A stretch of DNA of 64,000 nucleotides from Protula sp. h YS-2021 (lineage: Eukaryota > Annelida > Polychaeta > Sabellida > Serpulidae), in the NCBI GenBank assembly GCA_949752745.1, contig OX457027.1, forward strand, positions 56,734,053 to 56,798,052. The letters are read 5' to 3'. The position numbers and the translations under genes were made by a program. Shown here piece after piece: positions 11,053-24,363 of the stretch (position 1 is the stretch's first letter; every line of letters begins with the position of its first letter). The notes under the pieces are model-generated. The model saw only the letters and a program-made list of their open reading frames with translations. It was not told the DNA's origin and did not search any database.

Positions 11053-12287
11053 CTGCAGTGTTTCTCGCACGCAGTTAGAGAACTGAAGGCAAATTCACAT
11101 ATAACACACTGGAATTGTTTGATGGTGTCGGAATTTTCCACGTCACTGTCACCTTCGCCGTCACTAGAGCTGGAAATTTCCACTGGTGCTGTGCTACCAT
11201 GGAGAGCGTTCTGAGCCATGAAGCTTGGGATAAGCTTGACCGGGAACGCAGGGTGTGTCTGGGGCACGTGGTTGGGGATAGCGCTGGGCCTTGGGACATG
11301 AGGCAGCGTTGCCGCGTCACCCCGCGGCTCGATCACAATCGGCGTCACGTGATTTACAGGCTTGCTTGCCACCGGGGTCGCTATCTGGTTATTGTACTTA
11401 TCAGCAGCGCTTTCGATGGCGTTGTTGTTGCACCAATCAGAGGTACTCTTGTTCGACTTTAAACCCAAGCACAAAAGGAATTCAGGCTGAGAGAGCATAT
11501 CTTGGATATCATTGTCATCAGTTCCAAGCCTTTTAGAGAAGCTTTCAATTACTTGCTCGGTGCTATGTTGAATAACATGGTCTTCAAACTCTTGTTTACT
11601 GGCAAATGTGACGTCACAGGTTTGGCACGTGACGTCACAGATATCGGGATGCATTGCCAAATGCATGCGTAACACGTCAGCACTTGGGAATGCATGATCA
11701 CATTTCTTGCAATGGAAATTGTGGAAAATGCTGTTAGACCTGCGTTGATTCTTCTCACACCAAACTTTGGCAATATGTGCAAATTTCTCAGTGGAGAAGT
11801 CGGTGAATGCCAATTCATGGAATCCAGAAGCAAGTGGAGTAAGTCCATTGGTTTGCTTCGAGTACTGATTGGCGAACTCCCTCAATTTCTTCCTGTCGAC
11901 GTGCATGATAAAATAATGTAGATAGACAAGCCGACTGGATGGAAAGTTGAGGTGGCATAGCTGGCAAGACGCTGGTTCGGCGCCATGAGTTTCAAAGTGA
12001 GTATCGAGTCCATATTTGCAGAGAAACGTCTGCAGGCAGATTGGGCACGTGAGGTTGTCTATCTCGTGGCTGTCTGTATGTTGTGGCGGTTTCTCGGGAG
12101 AGACGACATGTTGCTCGGCGTTCTCGCGGTCCATTAAGTGGCTATTTTCTTGCCTTTCCATCGACATCAGAAAGTCGTTGGTGCTCTCATCGTCACTGCT
12201 GTGTTTCCTCTTCACGCCGCCAGAGGGATTATGCATCGTGTAGCTCATGAGATTCGACGGTCGCTGTCTCCGCGCTTTCTTAGTTTC
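11053..12287 (-). CDS. RREB1: RREB1 exon 6 (residues ~294-705; fingers 4-7, start of finger 8)
   Basis: Acceptor actaaatacag, donor TGCAG|gtaaga; the largest exon. It begins with a basic stretch (KKARRQRPS, possible nuclear signal). Finger 4 is CPICLQTFLCKYGLDTH, as in the vertebrate CKYGLETH finger. Fingers 5-7 follow, with the diagnostic non-finger segment GFHELAFTDFSTEKF between fingers 5 and 6; vertebrate RREB1 has GFHDLGFTDFS at the same place. The cysteines of finger 8 (CVICEFAFSSL) close the exon in phase 2. Confidence 0.95.
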
Positions 12288-12590
12288 CTGTATTTAGTAA
12301 ACAAATTACTAATTCAGTTTAAAAATTAACTGAACACAGTGCCGGAACTATTCCTCTTTGTTCTTGTTAAAATATCAATACATATGACAGATACAGAATA
12401 AAAAGTAAACACTGTAAAACAAATTGAAAAAAACGTCTTTTTCAAACAAAAATTTGGAAAAATTGCTTATTCAGTTTTCAAAATCACTTAAAAAGAAAGG
12501 GCTTCACTTTTATTTCACGTAAATGTATAAATGTGTTGTTATGTTTCGGGGTTTGACACATTTGCTAAGGGAAAAAAACCACCAGTTTAC

Positions 12591-12727
12591 CTTCGGTTCT
12601 TTGTGTGAATTCGCGAGAGAAGAGCCGTGAGAATTGCCTTCTTTCTCGTGGATGCGCGAGTGTCGGTGCATATTGCCATTGGTCGTGAAACTCATGTCGC
12701 ATATCTTACACTTAAAAGGGCGCTCGC
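12591..12727 (-). CDS. RREB1: RREB1 exon 5 (residues ~248-293; finger 3)
   Basis: Acceptor tctcattcag, donor CCGAAG|gtaaac. It completes the split Gly of the HSGERPF linker and encodes finger 3 ([19 protein letters not shown]), almost the same as the vertebrate [12 protein letters not shown] finger. A Ser/His-rich tail follows. Confidence 0.94.
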
Positions 12728-12753
12728 CTGAATGAGATAAAATAACACACGTA

Positions 12754-12763
12754 AGTTATTATT

Positions 12764-12796
<33 letters not shown>
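12754..12796. repeat. (ATT)n microsatellite in an RREB1 intron
   Basis: Tandem ATT trinucleotides in the intron between exons 4 and 5. Confidence 0.9.
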
Positions 12797-12799
<3 letters not shown>

Positions 12800-12892
12800 C
12801 TCATTGTTTTATTCAATCATTTAAAAGTTATAAACAAGTATACTAATTTCGGTCGCTTTTTGAGAACAACTCTCTGTGATAGCGCCACCTAC

Positions 12893-13085
12893 CAGAGTGC
12901 ACAAGCATGTGTCTGTCCAGGGAACTTTGTGAGCTGAGAACCTTGCCGCAGATGGTACACGTATTGATTGCGGACGTTGTGTTGTGCGAACGAATGTGCA
13001 CGGTCAGCTCGTTGTTAGAGGTCAGCGAGATTTTACACACTGGACAAATAAATTTTTCTCCTTCCGGGGTCACCACAGGTACGAT
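12893..13085 (-). CDS. RREB1: RREB1 exon 4 (residues ~184-248; fingers 1-2)
   Basis: Acceptor ctatttttag, donor TCTG|gtaggt. It encodes finger 1 (FICPVCKISLTSNNELTVH) and finger 2 ([21 protein letters not shown]). The second matches the vertebrate [23 protein letters not shown] at nearly every position. Starts in phase 0, ends in phase 1. Confidence 0.95.
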
Positions 13086-13397
13086 CTAAAAATAGAATAA
13101 CTATGTCAAATACTTCATAAAAAGGAAACAAAAATGATGACATTAATATATATGCGTGTTGAATGACAGTAAGGCTGATAATTTCGTCAAGTATTTGACT
13201 CTTAACGTCGATGATGGCGATAAAATCGTTGATGATGGCGATAAAGTCTATATAATTTATATTTACCGATTTGAGCAAGGATAGACCCAGTATACATCAC
13301 TTGTATAATGATGATTTATCAAACACATAACTTGTAATTCTTTAAAAGTTTGCTGAGACGGTTGCCATTGCAAGAAATGAAATAGAAAGTCACCAAC

Positions 13398-13844
13398 CTT
13401 GTCACTTTTTCTGCGTGTTTTTGAAGGAGTTGGCTGGCGGGGTTTGGCGATGGGTGTATTTTGCCCCCTGTACACAGCGGGGCTGACCACCAGCCGCTTA
13501 CTTCCGGAGTACTCCTGCGAATCATCACTGCCGTAATCCATGCTTCCCAACGTCATGGCGTGAAGACTTTCGGCGTTGCTGCTGTATCCCGTCAGAGGGC
13601 GTTCTAGCTCGGAATTATGACCTGAACTTGAGGTCTCCAGAGTCTCTAAATTCTCCGGTACAGTGTCCTTCAACAGCCTCCTGTTATCTGAAGCACCTAG
13701 CGCTGCCTGGTTGGTTGTTGGACTGTTGGGCTGATTGTCATCGCAGTTTGGCGATTCGTCTACTTTGAGGGGCGATATTAGGTGATTTGGTGATTCCTCT
13801 TCCGTGTTTATTACCAAAGGTCTGTAGCCGTCGTCAAAATCGTC
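13398..13844 (-). CDS. RREB1: RREB1 exon 3 (residues ~35-183, N-terminal region)
   Basis: Acceptor ccgttgacag, donor GACAAG|gttggt; 149 codons, phase 0 at both ends. It is acidic and Ser/Pro-rich without fingers, starting DDFDDGYRPLVIN and ending with a basic KTRRKSDK run just before finger 1. Several Ser-Pro sites fit a MAPK-regulated factor. A donor 4 bases downstream (TTG|gtgact) exists but would break the frame. Confidence 0.85.
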
Positions 13845-16419
13845 CTGTCAACGGTCACAAATTGTCCAATAATTATTAATTAATTTGTTGGAAAATAAAA
13901 GATTTTTTGCTTGCTTTTAATTCTCAGCCGTGTTGATTAAAAGATAAAATAAATATCCCCTGATTCATTGTGAGTACGATGCCACACTGACATCTATGCC
14001 TATGCAAGGAACTATATAGTGGATGGGTTGCTATACATATCACAAGCATGAAATCAAGCATATTAAATTGATCAAACAAGTAGCAACTTTGTTCTGCCCA
14101 CACAGGTTTAATCCCGAAGTTATAGTTTCAGTCTCTGACGCAAGATGGAGTAATGCCATGATAGTGGCATTAGAATATTGTTCAGTTGCACAAAAATAAA
14201 CATTTTCAAAACACAACCGCATACCAAAGTGCCTTGAACAAAAGTACACTATATGAAAATCAATTTGAGAAACTTTTTCAAAGGCGTCGCGAACAATATG
14301 AGTAAAAATGGGGTAAAAACCTCAAGGAAATGTATATCTGTAAAAAAAATCTATGCCGAAAAATCCCCAAAGTAAACTCATCGCTCTACATGTTTAATCC
14401 AGCAAATTCTAGTTAATTTGTCGACTCAAATCAAGTAGAATGTTTCTTTCGTTGCATCAAAGACCTTTATTTACATTCACAAGAGGGCGGAAGATTTCCC
14501 TCCTCCACCCTCTCAGTTAGAAGAATGTGCCATGGCACATCTCGTAAATGCCACAAAAGTCGTTGAGAGGAGAGTACCAAAAAGCTTGCGAAGGTCTCTT
14601 CTCACCACCGCCCTCCCTCCCCCACACCCTTTCTCACGGCGTCTTGATTCGTTGATCAAGCCATCTTCTGCGGCTAGCGCGTCGCTTCCAAAAACTCCAG
14701 TGTTTAAGGTTCATGGGTGGAGCTAATCATACTCGCACACATACATAATTCAATATTATATTTAAATGCACCTTTTAACCAAGATGCCAGTGAATACTTC
14801 CCTTGTATGCCATTTTTGTTTAACATCACATGCTTCATGGGGGCTTCGAAAAAAATTCGGTGTTTGGTCTCTTTATGGAATGTATTACCAAAACTTGAAA
14901 ATCATCAAAGAAGCATATGATATTTGCTGAGTAGTTCTCTTAAGGTTTTTACCTCACCGCCGAGGTTAAGTCTTTTTAAATTCCTCACTTCAGAGGTACA
15001 GCTTGGTTTCTTCATTTTGGAATCCGATTCATATATAGTTAAGCATTTTCTTTCTTATACAGGATTATTACTTGCGGCGAGAATAAGAAGTAGAACCATT
15101 GTTAGTTGAATAAACATCAAAACACACGGCACGACTTAATCTTGTGACCAAGAAAAAAATCGTCATCGGGGATGGTTTTAAATAACTCCTCAATGCCAAA
15201 CGATAAGGCTGAAATAAATTATGTGCGACGCTTTAGAACCGTTTAACTGACATCATCTTACGCTGTGTCTTGACATTGAAATTCTATTGAACACCTAATT
15301 ATATGAAATGCTATACGATGATTTCTTCTTAAGAAAATAAGCCCAATTAGTTAATACATTGCCTTGGATTACCCTAGGAGTTTTTTTTACGTGGTATAGC
15401 TTATCATGTGATCGAATAATTAAATCACAGTTTTATAAATATTGCTATAACTATTCTGTCAGATTGAACCTGTCTAAAGAAAAGTATAAATCAGCTGAGA
15501 AGCCTGGTGTTAACATCCGGCATAAAAAATTATACTACTTTCATGTTAAAGTGTGCAGCAACATAATAATATACTGTCCAAAACATCATTCTTGACCCCA
15601 TATTTGGAAATCGAAACTACAAACTTATGTTGACATATTTACATTTTTACAGCAGTTATCTCACTGAATGCTAGCTATTTATTCCTATTCAATAAGCCGC
15701 GCGTTGTTTAATGTCGAGAAAATCTAATAAGTTTTAATTTATGTTCTTTTGTGAGGGAGGTGGGTCTAATGCCTACAGTTGTTTAATTGCGATGAACGTT
15801 TGAATGAAATTAACGATATTTTGGGTAAGAGAGTAACAAGTGCAGCAATGACAGGACTACAGTGTGTCATCATGGTGTTTTTATGTAGTCATAGGACTTT
15901 GTTCAATATTACGACAGCCTATTCACAACCATGATAGAATCACGTCCTCATACTGGCGGAAAAACACCCACGCAGTGATATCCCAATTTCGATTCAAAAT
16001 TTCGAAGACTGAAACTATACAAACTGCGTTCTTTTTTCGCTTTGGCTGGATATACGGTGTGATAAAAAAACTTAACCGTTCGTACATATAAGTCTAATAA
16101 TTTCTTTAACTGAAGCCAGCATAACTTAAATGGTCAGCGCCCTATGGGCCAAAATCATTCGGTGTTTGTTGATACTTTTTCCGATGCAAAAAACGGCAAA
16201 AAAAAAAAACAGAAAAATAAACACGGATATGTTCAATTTGTGAATGCGTAAAAAAAGTGTTTATGTGACATTCAGTACACCATTGAACACATCATCTTTG
16301 CTTTTCGCATGCCGTTTTGTCGCACAGAATTGCCCATGCAGAATTTTTATTTAGTCTTTACAACCTTTTAGGCTTTTATTAAATACAGTATTATCAAAAT
16401 TATCATAGGCAGTTCTTAC

Positions 16420-16481
16420 CTCGTCAGAAAAGATTGGAGTGGGTCGAGGAGGCACCGTTGCTATTGGTTCCTGCCCTCCGC
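16420..16481 (-). CDS. RREB1: RREB1 exon 2 (residues ~14-34)
   Basis: Acceptor acattttcag, donor GACGAG|gtaaga. Only one of the three frames is open (GGQEPIATVPPRPTPIFSDE). It ends in phase 0, as exon 3 requires, and joins to read SDE|DDFDD. The exon needs one base from the preceding exon, so translation starts further upstream. It has no in-frame ATG. Confidence 0.8.
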
Positions 16482-16631
16482 CTGAAAATGTAAACAATAT
16501 TCATTAAAATAAACGTTTAAAAATACTCAATGCTGGGTAATTCTGCTTAATTTACGTTTCTTGTGCAATTGTTATAAAAAAACGTTTACTTGAAATTGCT
16601 CAACCAACTTGAGTTTTACCGATATTTCTCT

Positions 16632-16791
<160 letters not shown>

Positions 16792-16799
16792 GTTAAATG

Positions 16800-18365
16800 A
16801 CGCCATTAAAATCGTTTGGGAAACATAACCTTCAAAACTGATGGCATCAATACTTAAACGTGGGAATGAATATTTTAAAAGAAAATACTTTAATTTACCT
16901 TGATTTAATTAAATATGAATTTAATTTATGTGCACTTAATTTATATTTTAATCCAGTTTTTACAGTATGCTGTAGCCACCTTAGTTTGTATCTTTCTTGA
17001 GATGGGGATGTGAACTAAGCAGCTGTCGAGTTATTACTGCTCCTAACACGCATCGCACATGCCCTTATATGCTGGCCTTCCTCATTACCCCCCATTGTTA
17101 CTCAACACACATTGCCTTAAACACCAACATGATGCAAGCCCATACCTGCCACAAGTTAATTCATTGATGTTCAATCATCCTAATAGCAATTGTCCAAGAC
17201 CAAAGAATAACTCACAGCCCCATCAAAACCCCTTAAGATAAGTTTGTAATCCACTAAACTTTATTATAGAATCTGGCAGGATCATCTGAGCAAGAGCTCA
17301 ATTTAATTGCAATCGGGAGGGGTGCAGAGAAATGGGAGCCAATTAAGCAGGGGTGCGTAGCTTGAGGTGTGGTAAACGAGAGTCGCATATGAACGGCCTT
17401 ACTTCAGCTGGTTTAATAATGCACTGTTATGTTTTGTTTGGGTCTTATACGGTTGATATTCATTCTAGCGGTCACTTATATAAAGATTGCATTAGCCCCA
17501 GCATGTTCTTCTGGTATTAGCTGTTTCATAAACGCTGCTCTCTTCTCAGTGTTCCAAATTGGTTTTCGTTGACCTGTTTTTACATGTCCAGCTTATTCCA
17601 TTTACCGTTATTTTCTTCTTGTTGACAGAAGCCCCCTACCCCATTAGCATCTGATATCAATAAACATTAACTGAGATGTAAATGCAGAAAAGGGGAGGGG
17701 AAAAAAACTATGGGAATTTACGCACTTCTTGTCGATGTTACTCTCCGGCCATCAATATATTTCTCTTGGTCCTTTGGGTTGTCACCAAGACAACGGATAA
17801 CATCACCATCATTGCCAATGCAATTTGTCCACCCTTCCTTAACAGGTCTTCAATTTTTACTGCATCAACTTGAAATCGTTAATAACGTACTAGAAAATGC
17901 CAAAAGCATCAATAGACGTTTCCGTCCGTGAAATGATGGGGGGAAATAAGCTGTATATTGATGTTCTGGCAACTCGATCCAGAGAGAGAGCTTTTGTTTG
18001 CAGATAGCAGATAGCCAGGAGGCGTGCTTATGACATCTCATCGGCAACGAGAATCGATGGCAATGGTGATGCCACACCTGGGCAACCAAGAAATGCAGAC
18101 ATTTATACCCATTAAAACTGAATTAGTAGTTTCAAGGGTTGGTTCAGAAGGGTATGTGACTATACGTAGCTCCTGTCCTTTGGTATGATCCCAATTTGAC
18201 AGAATGAACAGTGTTTTCATCCTACTGATAAACTCCTTCGACTCTCTTTCATCTGTCATGCCGGACACACTGAATTCAAGGAGGCCTGCTAACCGTGCTG
18301 TGCGGCGGATTCCAGAACGCATGGAACTTTTAACAATAACTTTGCCAGAAGACTGCTTGTCAATG
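16800..18365. other. RREB1 intron 1 segment, possible regulatory DNA
   Basis: No exon recognised. Less repetitive than its surroundings. A patch at about 17290-17410 carries two homeodomain-like cores (TTTAATTGCAAT and CCAATTAAGC) within mixed-composition sequence, as enhancers often do; function is untested. Confidence 0.3.
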
Positions 18366-18368
18366 TTT

Positions 18369-18510
<142 letters not shown>

Positions 18511-18514
18511 CAAA

Positions 18515-21500
18515 AATTACCAGCAGTTTATTTATATGAAACTGTGTCATCAGGTATATTTCGTTAATTGTTGTAGTGCAATGTTTTGCTTGCAAATTAG
18601 TACCTTACCAAAAAAAATCATCTTTCTTAGGCTCATAATTCAATCAAAGTGAGAACCTGAAACGTTACGGCACATCCCTCAATTAAAAATGCATATCAGC
18701 AGCCCCAGTTCGAGTGACAATTTTCATTTCGCCTGAGTGGACACACCAATCAATGCGATGACACTGTAGGGGGATTTGAAACACGACTACAACCATCCCT
18801 TACATATTCGATCTCTTATTACGAGATGCAAAGCCATTATGTATGGACGTCAATGCCACAAGCTTCTTGTCTGGATCAGATCCATACTGGCAGCTAATTT
18901 CCGATCCCATTTATGGATGCCTGGACTTGTTGAATCCATAGAACACTGTTGCAAACGCATGATTTGAAAAAGAGGGATGATCTAAATCTGTTGGGGTGGC
19001 CAGAAATAGATCCTTTCTTTGGATTAAACGCTACAAGAGAAATGAATAATTGTGTTGTCATCGGTATTCTACTTGTTAAGGCTATCCATAGCGCACCTAC
19101 GCAGTTGATGATGGGCTCAAATTTCCATTTTGATTTGTGAACTCCTTGTAAAATACTGACAAGCGCAATCTGTATGGAACCAGTGAAGTGTGGTTGGGAA
19201 TTTATGTAACTATACTTTAGGCACAAGTACTCTAAAAAAAGGCCATGAATGTTTGACTAAGTTTACTTTTTAACGGTGTCCAGACCTTTTCTATCAAACA
19301 GGCAACCTCTGGGGCTTCGGTCTGTTGTGTTTTAGACTTTTTGATATGCCAGCCTACTGGAGATTCCTGCTCTAATTTCAACACAAAAACCACTTTTTAG
19401 ATCTATTCGCTTTGTGCTTTTACCAATTAGATTTATTTCTCCAGTTGTTTAATGACAAGATGACTAGTGATATTGCCAGGAGCCATACGAACAAATATCA
19501 CCTTCGAGTTCAGACTTGTCGCACAGAATCGAAGGCACGGAAGTGTTCTAAAAGTTGGGAGTTTGGAAACCCTAAAGAATTATTTCCCGAATAATTTTTA
19601 GGTAGCCTAAGTTTTGTTTGATCGTCTGCCAGTGGAATTTACCTCGAGTCATACAAATGCAAGAGTGTGGGCGTTTCTATTGAGTGTTGCAGAATAGATA
19701 TTATAAACAGATATCTAGTTAGTATGTCGTTGCATTGACTATTAGTCAGAATATGTTGCTATCACAAAAGAGATGTTGCTAATACATCCTCAACGAGACG
19801 TCCTTTTGAGGCCGAAAACAGGCGTAGCCATACCGACATCGAAACGGTTTGGCTAAAATGACGTGGAGCAACAGTTGTTCCTTCAATCGATGGAAAAAGC
19901 AACCAATTTTTGTTATCTGTATAGTCTATACTTGGTTCTTTTACAGTGTGCCATCGCAACAAGGACCAAACGACACCAGTTTGGCTTCTCACAGAAACGA
20001 CTAATTTATAAACTTCAGATTTGCCACCAAACGTCGTCGAAAATGATACACCCGAGTGGCCAAAGGCCATGGTGAGTCGGGTGGGGATGAGTGAATTGCG
20101 GTGACCAAGAGGTCACAAGGGTACAGAGGAGGCCATAAGATTTCAGGTACAGATATAACCAGCAAAAGTGGTGATAACAAAAGTAGTGATAACGAACAAG
20201 ATGAACAACAAGTGCATTTTATGTATCCTTTGGTGAAAAGAAGCAGAAATCCGGGAAAGGTGAACAAGCAAATGCGCAGATCGCAGTCCAGAAAAACTGC
20301 ACCGTTAATATATTGACGTCTTGAACACAAAGTGCAATTGTAATCAAAATGTCATGTGATTTGGTTGTCTATGCAAGGCTATCAATAACATTCGCCGAGG
20401 AATGATTTGTGAAAGCCTAATTCGAAGAAGTCAACCTTCATTAGAATTATTCAAATTGTCCCCATTTTAAAATGGAACAGCGTTGGACAGTGTGCCACAC
20501 ACACGCGCGTGTATCACACTAAAAGATAATCTCTGTCTACTCCTGTTTTAAAATGCGATACGTTTATCACAGTTACCGCTGCTTTCTATTAAGTGCAATT
20601 GCAATTAACACAGATCGTGGCCACCTTGTTGAGACACAAGCCATATTAAAACGCAGAATAACAATTTTAGGCAGACATCAACATTTGATTGTTTTGAGTT
20701 ATGGAGCTGGAGTGTAAGCTGTCCAGTAAATAGCCCCAGTACTTTTGCTGCTTACTGCTCCTAGGTGGAGCAACATGAGTGAGAATGAGGGCAGGAGTGG
20801 ATAGGTCATAATATTTGACCTTTGCTCTCACGCTTTCAATGAATTTAAACCAATATGAAGATGCATAACCGCGAAAATACTGCCCGAACTTTTCTGATTA
20901 CACACATCAAGGCTTTCTTTTCATTTATTATGTATGCAAGGGGCTTAGTTAATTCGAAACCAGAACGATATATCTCAGTATCTGGGAGAAGATGTATTCA
21001 TTCATATAATGGTAATAATAATAAAATATGCATATTCGACAGCATCTCAAATATTGGGTTATCTGACACCTTTAAAGACGTACTTTATACTTCATCCTGT
21101 GCTCAATAGAAACGCATCCCAATATTTCATCATCATTTTAATAAGAATACCAATGAATGCCCCCGTCAGTTCACAGAATCTGGTCAATAAACCACCATTA
21201 TCTGCAAAATTGGCATCCTGCAAAGTGTCATTCTCAATGCATAAAGCCAGAATAATTATTTATATTCCTGTCATGGCAACACAGAAAATATTTATTATCA
21301 TATGTAAAATTTAGTAGATCGGTATTAGTTAGGATGCCGCTGTATGAGTCATATGTCGCATCTGTCCTGAAATAAGTCCGTTGCTTCCACTCGGCCAATA
21401 TATCCTGCGAATAGTTCGCTCGGTTTTATATTTGCGAACGTTTTCTCCATACTACCGTACATAGCGGCAGATTCTTCTCTGCGAACGGCTGACTGTTGCA

Positions 21501-23775
21501 ACGTCGATACGTCAGAATCGAAGTATCTGTGCAGTGCACAGTGCAAGGACAGCATGTACTATGTGCCACCCCCGTTACCCCCATTTCAATGTGGAAACTC
21601 GTTCACATCCACAAAACATCTCCACCACATAATTGAAACAAGAAATAACTTGATGGTTGAACTAAGAAATGTTATGATAAGGCTTCATGCAAAACGTTTT
21701 AAAACGTCATCTCAGAGAAAAAATCCGTTCCGATGTAGTAAGCCGCAAAGACAACAATGGTATCCATTTAAGTTACGGATATTCGAACGGACAAAATGGC
21801 TCCTTTTTTTATCGCACGGAAAACAGTTCGCAACTGATCACCACTCAGGCTTACATGTTTTCCATTTTTTCCCAGTCGTTTGTTCGCTGTCGTAGCTATG
21901 CAGTGTGTTCTTAATGAATCGTCATTTGAAGATAACTTCAAAACATAAACAGATTCTCGTGTCCCACGCCTGAAACGTCCGCCGTTTTCACATTCACGTT
22001 ATGTCTGAAGACTCTGCACACCAGATGAAGTGACGCTTATACGAAATAGAAACCGAATATTTAGATGACTAAAATTATTTCCCAATATCACTTTCAGTCA
22101 CATCTCCCCGTCTCTGGTGAAACATAACTTATTCCAATATTTTTTGTGAAGTGATGTTACGTGTTATTCAGAAATAGAAAGGAAACATTTGTTTGGCTTA
22201 AGCCTCAAATTATAAAATCGGCGTCTAGTACGCAAGGAAAAAAAACAGTTGAAGGATGCGCAGACTATAATGGTAGCAAAATAAATAAATAAATCCCATT
22301 GTTTCCTAGATTCATTTCGAGCAAAAGTTTAGGAAACTTTTTACTTTATCTTCACGTTTCTGAGCCGTGAAAAGTATCCCAGATTTCCTAAGGGAACACT
22401 TTTTAAACATTTCCACATTTGATTTTTAAAAAAGTTCTCTTCGTAAAATCGTTTGAAAGATGTCATCATATAATAATGTTTAAATTAAGTGTATTCTTAG
22501 CAAGAAACCTAGTCACGAATTTTGAGTGTTTGCGCGCGGCATGTGTGTGGGCTTCTTTGAAATAAACGTAATAGCACTTGAGCATCTCCGTGGTATTTCA
22601 AGCTCCTTGGAAAGGTGTAAAATGTGCAACCTATAAAATGGAAAAGCCCCCACAGAAAATAATATAAAGAAAGTAATATAATGTGTTCATCTCATTTACT
22701 TCGCACCAAACTAAGTGGTAGAATTCTTTCAAGGAAGAGGCATCAAGTTATGTATAATCTACAGCAACGTCAAGCCATACTTATAAAAATTAATTATCAT
22801 AGAATATCGAAGTAGAATGTCCTAAACCAAAGCACTGATCCGTATTCGAATAGCCATTAGATATGATGTTCTATTGTTCTTTCTTTCTTTTTTCCAATTC
22901 TTGGGGCCTTCTTTTCTAAAACTACAGTGCCAAAATACTGCTGTGTTTGCGGCATCAGTCACCAGCATCGAAAAAAAAAACTACGACTGAACAAAACTGG
23001 AAGCAAAAGCAGCAGACCCTTCACGGAAGTGTTTGCTTTTTTGTTATTCAAAATCAGATAATCCGGAAAAGCATCGACTTGTCATTGCCATTTATGATAA
23101 CCAAAGGTAAACCATATAACGTCAAACACATCCTTTATTTAAAAACCTCAGCCAATTCCTAATTCCTAATTTGGCACTTACATGGTAAAACACGACAATT
23201 TTGAGTTGAATCTCGATACAACATGAGCATCATTTACTACTTCACATTCTATGTTGAAGCCCTGGGAAGTAAACGGATATCAAATGTTAACTTCCTGAAC
23301 ATTTGATATTGGTTTATCATGATACAGTAGCATTTACGCATTATTGTTATTTTTAGTTTTTGGAAGCATCCCCCTCCCTTAGATAACTTCTTGCGGCACC
23401 AGTGTGGCATAACAGGTCAACCATACTAGTCTTGCATTTGTCACGTCAAATTACTACAGATATTTAAGCTGTCACGAAAAAATGTACCATGAATTGGCCA
23501 CACTGATGAGGAATGCTTACGACACACATTGGGTTCTTAAGTGCACCGTATGCCTAGATCACGTTTATTATGATCATACAGTTATTTGGTCTGATTATTA
23601 ACCAATTAAATTTTTGCAATTCCTGATACAGTCATGTTTGAGTGCTCGTGATTGGTTAAAGAGCTGCTTCCTGTGATGCGATGTAAATCATCAATATTTC
23701 TGTTTTCATCCTCATGAAATCATTTATCTCTGTTGTTACGTGACCCATCGCACCTCCTGACCCTCAAAAAGATGT
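18515..23775. other. RREB1 intron 1 segment without recognised genes
   Basis: No exon or RNA gene supported. Several 60-113-codon frames occur on both strands (for example at 18776-19226 and 21554-21914) but match no family I know and have no splice context. Sequence around 20610-20760 has mixed composition and could be regulatory. Confidence 0.4.
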
Positions 23776-23779
23776 CACA

Positions 23780-24363
23780 CCGGTGTAAGGAAACGTTTTG
23801 ACCCCCAAAATAAATTGACCCCCCGGTCGATTTGTTTTAAAACAAACAGACCCCCCCCCCCCCCCCGTCGATTTGTTTTAAAACAAACAGACCCCCCTGA
23901 AATGTTTTAACCCTCTTAATTTTTGTTGATTTATTTATTTCTTTCCACATCTGGACACCTGATTAGTTTCTTTAATCTAAATAAAAACTGTATCCACGAA
24001 TAACAATTTATCTAGCAACTAACATCTACATTTTCAAACACGAAAACACTTCCAACACCACTAACATGCAGTCACCAAAAAATCTGTCCAAGCTCAATAA
24101 TGGCATTTCAAAGGCTCAAAATAATAATTTTCTACATCAAGGGGTAGAAAATGCTTAAAACAGTATTTAAAAACCAGATGCACCTTTTTTACTTCCATTT
24201 TATATTTAAACATGATTATTTGGAGGGGGTCATTTTATTATAGGGGAGGTCTGTTTGTTATGGCGGGCTTTCCCAAAACAAATCGACCGGGGGCTCTGTT
24301 TGTTTTAAAACAAATCGACCGGGGTCGATTTATTTTGGGGGTCAAAACGTTTCCGTACACCGG
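23780..24363. mobile_element. Foldback DNA transposon, ~584 bp (non-autonomous)
   Basis: Ends begin CCGGTGTAAGGAAACG on the left and CCGGTGTACGGAAACG on the right (reverse strand). Inverted arms of roughly 100 bp follow, made of repeats such as GGTCGATTTGTTTTAAAACAAACAGACC. The core is AT-rich and non-coding. No clear target duplication is visible. The termini match the other foldback elements of the window. Confidence 0.7.

Noticed and set aside
18776..19226. Overlapping frames on both strands in intron 1
   Set aside because: No family resemblance and no consistent splice sites. It could be an old pseudogene, but nothing supports one.
21554..21914. 113- and 75-codon overlapping + strand frames
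   Set aside because: Basic, low-information translations without domain signatures; likely chance.
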